Shown here: piece after piece, positions 44,101-53,100 of the stretch
Numbering within the stretch: the first letter of the stretch is position 1
Layout of the letters: every line of letters starts with the position of its first letter
Assembly: GCA_019054805.1 (NCBI GenBank)
Contig: JAHQIY010000010.1
Span: 2,525,501-2,589,500, forward strand
Source of the DNA: Brachionus manjavacas
Lineage: Eukaryota; Rotifera; Eurotatoria; Ploima; Brachionidae
Direction: 5' to 3'
Length of the DNA stretch: 64,000 nucleotides
The notes under the pieces: generated by a model
Databases searched by the model: none
Seen by the model: the letters and a program-made list of their open reading frames with translations, nothing else
Told to the model about the DNA's origin: nothing
Translations under genes and position numbers: made by a program

Positions 44101-47100
44101 CGGGAACAAAGATTCATCTATTTCGCAAAATTTTCCTACTCCGCCCAACTTTAAATTTTCTATGTATCTATTTTTTCTATCTTATATTTATTATTTTCTG
44201 TGTAATTATTTTTTTATCATTACATTAGCTTTTTTAAATTAGGTGAACTTGACCCTAAATTAAGTTTCATACCCCACCTACCCCACAAATTATAAAAAAA
44301 AAAAAAATTAGGTGAAAAATTTTAGATTAGGTGAACTAATATGTCATAAAAACTGAGAACAAGAATTGTTCCAGTAACCATAGTTTACTTAATCGACTTG
44401 ACACGAAAAACTAAGTTTTCTTCTAATAAAATTTTGACTTTAGTGATAATTTACTTTCGTTTGGTGCATTTTAACAAAAACTTAATTTATGAAAAATGAA
44501 AAAATATTTCAACTACAATTATTATCTTTAAGGATCATCATTACACAAACCTAAAGTCGAAATTCCTAAAAAAATACCAAGTTTTTCATGCTTGCAATAT
44601 TAACTTAAAATTATTTTTTTATTTGAAACTGAAAAAAATGTTTGAAACATCGCACTTTTTCAATGTTATTTCAACATTGGATACATTTTCTAATTCAAAC
44701 ACAAAAAAATAAACCATATTTTTAAATGTTTATTTAGAAAATTTTGGTTAAACTTCATAAGGGAAATGTTCGAACACAAAAAAAATCTATTAAGTTATCA
44801 ATTAGCTAACCCGTAAATTTAAATTCAGAATAAGAATAGAAGATGAATAATTTTTTTAAAAGTTTAAAATTAAAAATTAAATTGTCTAAAATCAAAACAC
44901 TATAATTATATATTTTCCTTACTTTAAATAGCTAAATGTCGCTAATTTAAGTAATAAAATTAAATAATTAGCAACTACTTTTTTGGATGAAACTACTACA
45001 GTACATCCTAAAACTAACTTCATCGCTTTCTTTTCCTTTCCTCTTCCTTTCCTCTTCCTTTCCTCTTCCTTTCCTCTTCCTTTCCTCTTTAAGAAAGAGG
45101 AAACTACTACAGTACATCCTAAAACTAACTTCATTGAAAGGAAGAGGAAAGGAAGAGGAAAGAGAGAGGAAAGGAAGAGGAAAGGAAGAGGAAAGGAAGA
45201 GGAAAGGAAGAGGAAAGGAAGAGGAAAGGAAGAGGAAAGGAAGAGGAAAGGAAGAGGAAAGGAAGAGGAAAGGAAGAGGAAAGGAAGAGGAAAGGAAGAG
45301 GAAAGGAAGAGGAAAGGAAGAGGAAAGGAAGAGGAAAGGAAGAGGAAAGGAAGAGGAAAGGAAGAAATCGATGAAGTTAGTTTTAGGATGTACTGTATCA
45401 CATAGATTATCTTAAAGAAGTCAATCTTTTAATACATAATTGTATGTATTTTATTTCCTGCTGTCATATAAAATATTTTTTAGGATTATTTCTACTGGGG
45501 ATGGATAATTAAATAAATATTTGAAAAAAGAATTGTTTTAAAAACTAATTTTTTTAAATTAATTCGTAAGATGGAGAAAGGTTAAGTAATTTGAAATCTA
45601 ATAATAATATATAAATTTGACTTAAACTTAAAGCATTTCTATGGTTTCCTTTTCGTAAAAAATGATTTATCAAAAGGTTAAAGATATTTTTAATTACAAA
45701 TAGAACACATAATAAAAGGCTCCGAGCCATCTATTGAACAATAAAAAAAAAGACTTCTGATTGAGAATTCTGAACTTGATCTTGGACTTCTTGAATGGTT
45801 TGTAAATTTTCATCAGTTAATTTAAATTTTTTTCTTTGTCTCGCAACAATTAAATTTGTTTTACCTTTATTCTTTGTTGGTGCTCCTCTTTTCGGAATAT
45901 CTTTCAGTAATTTTTTTCCGTTTTCTGCCTCGTGATGCATGATGTTGGAGGGAGTATAAAATTTTTTTTAATCTGAAGATAGATCTGACTGCTGTTTTCT
46001 GAATAGCATGAAGTTTTCTGATATTAGTTTCTGAAATTGAATTCAAAGAATAAAAAGAAGAGTCTAAAATTGATCTAAAAAAAGAAGAGATATAAATTTC
46101 CTAGTGTATTTTAATGTATTGCAGTGTAATTAAAATCCCATTTTTGTTTGAACGCGTCTTAATAACATTTCTTCAAATTAAAGATCGATGCCTTCTATTG
46201 CATTGATTTTTAATTACGTCTTTGAAATAGGTTGTTACAGAGAGTAAATTAATATTAATCTGTTAAAAATTCGCCTGGTTATTTTCAGGTAATTGTAATT
46301 AAAAAATCTTGTTCCTATAACATAATCTATCTAATAGGAGACATACTCTAATTTTTTTTGAGATTTTTATTAAATTTTCTTCATTTTTTCATTTAAAAAA
46401 ACAATTCTTTTAAAATTAAATGCCCAATTTGTTAAACAAAATGCGGAAGTCTGCAGAAATTGTGCAAATTTAAAATTTATTTTCAATTCTTTTTGAAAAT
46501 GAATCTTTCAGAAATATAAAAACTTTCGTAGTTAATAAAACCAAAGTTTCTTCGCTTTGTTCCATTTAAATAAGAATTCACAATGTTGATTTTGCTGAAC
46601 ATCCATATGTTTGAATTTTTCATTTTAATTTCAAAATATTTTGATATTTTGTGAAAATTTTGAAAATTCAAAAGTTTAGAGTCCATGTAGCAATTTCGTT
46701 ATTCTTTAGATTTTTTGGAATTTTTGTCTCAAAGATTGAAATTCCCAGTTTGGCTGGATCAAATGCAAAGCATTTTTAATTTTGATATTTTGGAAAGATT
46801 TCAAAGTAAAATCATGATAAAGTTTAATATTCAAAAATTAATAAAACATTTAATAAATTTATTTCTTTTATTTAATTTAAAAAAAATGACAGTCTATTTC
46901 TTGTCCTTTTAAATGAAAAAAAAAGTTGCAATATAAAATTAATCCGCACTTTCTTAAGTAAAATCTCGCACTTTTTTTTATTATTTTTGGCAAAAATGAA
47001 AATGAATTAAACTTATTTTTGAAGTACCACTGGCTGAGGCCGTTCATGACAGACACCATACACATACAAGAAAGCATCTGTGGAGAGAATTCAAGAAAAC

Positions 47101-50100
47101 AGTGAATAAAAGAAAAAAACATTTTAATACATTTTCGCAAATTTCACAAAAATCCGATGATTCGGACCAAATAACCGAAGAAGAAGGTGAGGATGAAAAT
47201 ATACGTAAATCAGTATTGGAAGAAATTGTGGAGCCTCCAGTCATTTCAAATGAGGGTCACTATTGGCGCGGTAAAGACTATTCCAATCACTACAAATCAA
47301 GCATCAAAAATGTTCCTGAGTTTTGGTCGGATCAACTTGATCGTACCGAGACGCCACGAATGCCATGGCGAGACCAAGCTCTTGTTGTGATCGGCGAAAG
47401 TGCCAGAGATCTAGCTAGACATTTCATTCAAAGATGGAATCAATGCAAAGTTAACATTGTGGTTAAAAATTGGTGTTGTGAAATTCAATCAAAAAAAATT
47501 TTAATTTAAAAAAAGGAAAAATTTTTCGTTAGATTTTTACTGAATTTCACAAAGCTTTAAAAATTGAATCTTTTATTATTTGATATTTGTTTTTCAAGAG
47601 AGAAAAGGCTAGAAATATTGAGTCTTATCCATTTCTTATTCCGAAATCGTATCCGGACATTTTTAAGTACGACTCAGATTGGTTCAAAGGCACCTTCCAG
47701 AAATGCGAAGTCCAGGTACTTTATTAGTCAAATTTAATGAATAAAAAATAAGAAAATTTTCTAGATGGTTCGTTCTCTTGACAAATGGTCGGGTGGAATT
47801 TCTCAGACAGAGTGTTCAATTTACAATGCCTATTGTGATTTAATCCAAAGGGCAGAGCATTTCATTTATATAGAGGTAATATTTTGACTGGGAATTTTTT
47901 ATTTATTTAATATTACCACTTATTTATCAGAAAAAAACAAATTTTTTTGTTTTGGAAGTTTTCTGATTTAAAAAGGAAAGAAAAATAAATTTTTCATATA
48001 TAATAATATTCTTTTATTTAGAGTTTTTTCAACTATCACACGCTAAAAAGTAAAGTTAAAATTAAAAATTTGGGTGTATTTTTGTTAGTATATATTTTCT
48101 TTAACAAAAGGAGATAATAATTTAATTTAAAATTTTTTTTTTGTAGATAAAAAAATTAATTATTTTTTTTTAATCTTTTCGATAATTTTTCACGCTCAAT
48201 GCCACCAGAAGTTGATGAGGCTTTAGACATGTTATAAACTTTTTGGCGAGTTTAATAACAAGAAAATCATCTTGTTTTCTTTTTATACCAAAAAAATAAG
48301 AATATTATTCCTTTTTTTTTCAGAAATATAAATTAAGAAATTATTAGGGCAATTATAATTTATTTAATTTAAAAAAATTATTAATATATTAAGAAGTTAA
48401 ATCTTTCAGAAAAATTTACTACTCCTAATAGTAAGTCTAACTTGAATATCTTTCAAAAATATCCAGATGTTTTTTTTGATTTTCCTCAATTTTTAAGTAA
48501 ATTTGAACTACTTAATAAAAGTTTTAAATTTTATAAACAGTGATACTTTATTTTGATTTTTTTGTAAATGTCTGTACACTAAAATTCCCATTTTTTGCAT
48601 TTTTCCCTATTTTTTCATGATCATTTAAGGAATCTTGATTATCAGAGACTCGGTCTAAATCATTTTGCAGAAATTACATCGCCTTTACAATCCTGATAGC
48701 TGAACAAGACATCGCTGACTATATTATGGATTCCAACTATGTAAACAGCTAATTAACTCCGTTTGAATTTTGACTTTAATTCTCATTCGAAATTGACTAA
48801 AATAATAATTTTTACTGACCTTTAAATTTTTCTGAAGAAATTGTTTTATTTGGTTATGATTTAAATTGCGTGATACCCAGTAAAATTCAAGATTAGCTTT
48901 CATGGTCACTTCCGGGGGAGAGGCTTTAATGTTTATTTTTTAGGAATATTAGCTGTCTTTATAACCCCTTTCATAATTGGATTCCAAACCTGCACTGCGT
49001 ATCCTAGGTGGGGTCTCACCATGGATATATACAATCTAACCCACAGTCTATTAGCTTTCGCTCAAGCACTTTTCACTTGGCGGGTCCACTTAAAATCTGA
49101 TGAAATCATCACTCCAAGATCCCTTTCACAATCTGTGGTTGCTAGTATAACATTTGAGCTGCTTTTTTGTGTATATTAATGCATTATTTTACATTTTTAA
49201 GATCACATACGCCAAACCTCTCCATTGACATTGACTGCACCCAAATCTTTCTGTAACATCGCTCTAATAAATCGATCGGTACTGATATTAGATCGGTACT
49301 GATCTCCATATAAAATAGGCATAGCTAATGTATTCACAAACTTCATTAACTATGCCTAGTATTTTGCAGTCATCTGCATACAATTCCATTCTATTTGAAA
49401 CGCAGTCAGTTAATTCATTTATGTACTGAACAAAAAGCAGTGGTCCAAGTACAGATCCTTGCGGAACTCCACTCAGTACCTCTAACCCATCTTGAAAGTC
49501 CATCATTAAGTACAACCAGCTGAGTACTCATACTGAAAAAGTCTTCGAACTACCTTAGGATTTTCTCTGCTTACCCATAACCGCGTAGTTTATAAACAAG
49601 TCGTTTATGCGGTACAGTATCAGAAGCCTTTGAAAATACTAATAGTATTTCAACCACACTGATACCTTTTGCGAACTCAATCGTGATAATATAAAGCGTT
49701 TCTAGTAGGTTCGTGACATATCTCTTGTTGGAAACAAATCCATGTTGATTTCAAATTATAAAATTATTTTCTTGAAGGTTAAGCATAAGTCGATCCCTGA
49801 CAATACCATCAAGGACTTTAAAAGCAACTTAAGAAGTGATATGGGTCGATAATTAACTGGGTCTAATTTACCTCTTTTATTGAAGATCGGCGCCACATTT
49901 TCTCTTTTCAACTCTTTTGGGATCTTTCCTGCCTTTAATGTTTTTGCATAAATTATTTTCAATGGCAGTAACATCGTTTTTGCGCAGTTTTTCAGTATTA
50001 GTGAATGTACTTAATCAGTACCCATCTTTTTGTTGCCATCTAATTGCTCTAGTCTACGTTCAATCAGATCATCGTTAAGCTCCAACATGGCACACTTAAT

Positions 50101-53100
50101 ATCAAAAGTAGAGGAAATACGTAAAGGGAAAAAAGGCATTGTATCATTGGTTTCTTTATTAAAGACGAAATGAAACTTATTATTCAACAATTCAGCAATC
50201 AGTATTTTGTCACTCGTTACTTCACCCGCTTTTGTTCTTAACATTCTTATTTCTTCCTTTACTCCCATTATGTTTCTTACATAAGTATAAATTAGTTCCG
50301 GATCACTTTTTGCTTTTCTGGAGAGTCTGTTCTCATAATCCGATTTTGCTTTTCCTAATTTCAAATTAACATTTTTTACTTTCTTTTATCCTATACCAAG
50401 CACGATGCTTAATTTTTATCACTCTATACACCTCGGAGTTACTCCATTTTTCGCTCTTTCCCAAGTTCTCTCTTTTCTCTCGTTCATGTTTCTCATAAAG
50501 TCGTAGATACTCATTCAGAAAACTTGCATAACATACATTAACATTCCTTACAACAAATTCTTTTTTCCAGTCCACTTACCTCATACTAGTGTTTTCTAAC
50601 TTTTCTTTCGTTTTTTCTCTTTTTTTTTCGTAAACCTTGTGCTCACATCTTTTATCGCAGATTTCCACTCTAACAACACATTAGCTTTCTCCGCTTCTCC
50701 TAGTGGTGGCAAAGCCCTCACTTCCAGAACTCTTCCAGGCTCACTCGTTAACAGTAGATCAAGTAAGCTAGAATCTCCGTTTTTAACTCCATATAAAAAT
50801 GTTAGATAATCCACACACTAAATCATAAAAGCTTCATCTAAGCCTTCCAAAAACCGCATCTCATTTTCCCCACTGGCATTGCCGCCATCACATATCCAGG
50901 TGATTTCTGGAAAATTGAAATCTCCACATACTACCACCGCATCATATATTTTCATATATTCTCTATAAATTTTCTTGCCTCGTTTAATGAATCATTCACA
51001 CCTGCAGTGACAAAACCATAGTCTCAGATCTCAGATATACAACTTGTCCAGCCCGACAACAAGCTCCGTAAGTTTGTTGTTGAGTGATATTTGATTTGTA
51101 TAAATACAAGTGAGAAAAAGGTCCATCAAAGCTAAAATGCAATTCAATAAAGGCAACCCAAGAATTTCACTGTCCTGGCTAGAAAAAGATCCAATTCTAC
51201 CCCTAGCTATTTTATTATCATTAATTACATTTTTATTTTTAATTATTAAATTCTTCTCATTGAGTATTAAATTAATTTCATTCCTAATCAATTTGTATAT
51301 TCAAAATGAATTATTTCAAAAAACGTAAAAAACTTCAATTAACACCAAAATTTTAATATTCACTGCTAATTTGTTACAAAAAAATCAAAACTTTAATGTT
51401 TTTATCTTAAAAGTGTGCAATGGATTGAGTTTTTTCATAATTTTATTAAATTTGTGGATTCAATGAAGGTTTCTTTTTTTTTTTTACTTTTGTAATTTTT
51501 TTAGTCAGATGAAAGTAAGCAAATTATTGTACTGTATTACTTTTCTTTAAATTTTTAAATTTTTATATTTGAAAAATCTTAAATAGTTGCTAGAACTGGC
51601 TTTTTAAACAAATTTGAATAAAAATTGGTATTTCTTTTTAAATTTCTGAAATTTTAGGTAAATTTACGTAATAATTTTTAAAGCCAAATAGATCACAATT
51701 TTTTGCTCTCTCTATTTAAAAAAAAAATGATTTTACAATTTTTCACTGAATTTTACGTGAAAATCATAAGAAATCAATTAAATTTTTTAATGTCTCTCAA
51801 TTATATTAAAGATTTGTTGATTTATTTTCTTTAATTTAATTTTAATTTTTAATTTCTTTAAAAAATTCTTAGTTTCTAGAAAAAAAACACAAAGTAAAAT
51901 AGTTTTTATTGTTTCTTTAAAAAACCTTTAAAAAGTCTTTAAATTTTTTTACTCAGTTTTACTTGTAGGAAAATGATAGATATAACATTTCTAATTTTTG
52001 AAACCAACTAAAAATTAGTTATGTTAAAACTTAACAGTCCGTTTCAAGTCATTAACAGAAAGATGTCCAAATTTCATTACTCACCTTAAATAGTAAATTA
52101 ATTTGAGTTGAAACTAAGAAACAATTTTTGAAAATCAAGAATAAAAAATGATACTTACAAGAGATGGTGGGTGGTCACGAAAATTTGCTATTTTCAAGTT
52201 AAAATGAGTAAAAATTGTGCGTAAATTTACGTAACAAAAATTCTTAACTTCAATGATCAAATTAACAAACGTTAAAACGTTAAAACACTAGCTTATAACG
52301 TTTTATTACGTTATAAACTAGCGTAAATTATTAGTTGTATATCATTAAATTTTTTTAATTCTTAAAAAATTTAATTAAGAATCAATTTTTTATCACAACA
52401 ACTGATGGTGACTCGGATGAAGAAGTAAAAAACAAGATAGGTGGTGAGCTTGTTAAACGCATATACAAAGCCCACTTGTAATTTTCTATTAAATATAAAA
52501 CAAATTGAATGAATAAATTTAAAAATTAAGAAATGGACAAAATTTTCGGGTTTATGTTGTGCTTCCACTTTTGCCAGGCTTCGACAATCCAAACGCTATT
52601 CAAGCTGTTCAATATTATAATCTTAGATCAATAATAAATGGCCAATTTTCCATTTATCAAGAGCTAAAGAACCGAGGAGTTCCTGATCCCTTCAAGTATA
52701 TTACATTTTATGGAATGAGAAATTGGGCAGTATTGATGGGAAAACTTGTACAAGAAGTTATATACGTCCACTCTAAATTGATGATAGTTGATGATAAATA
52801 TGTCATTTGTGGCTCAGCTAATATAAATGATAGAAGTTTGCTGGGAAAAAGAGACTCGGAGGTGGCTGCCGTGGTAAAAGATGAAGAGTTTTTCGAATCG
52901 GTTTTGGGAGGTGAACAAGTTATGGTGGGAAAATATGCTAATTCATTGAGGAAAAAAATTTTCAAGTATTTATTAAAATTTTTTAATCAGTAATTATTAA
53001 TAAGGAAATTCAAAAAAAAATTTCCGTTTATTTTTTTCATTGATAAGCAATAACATTTAATTATTAGTCAAAAAAATTTTTTGTATCATTTGTTCTTTAT

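Noticed and set aside
44919..45415. Long overlapping reading frames of repeated Phe-Leu-Pro or Lys-Glu-Arg units
   Set aside because: They are translations of the 11-bp purine/pyrimidine repeat; 11 is not a multiple of 3, so three frames stay open by repetition alone on both strands.
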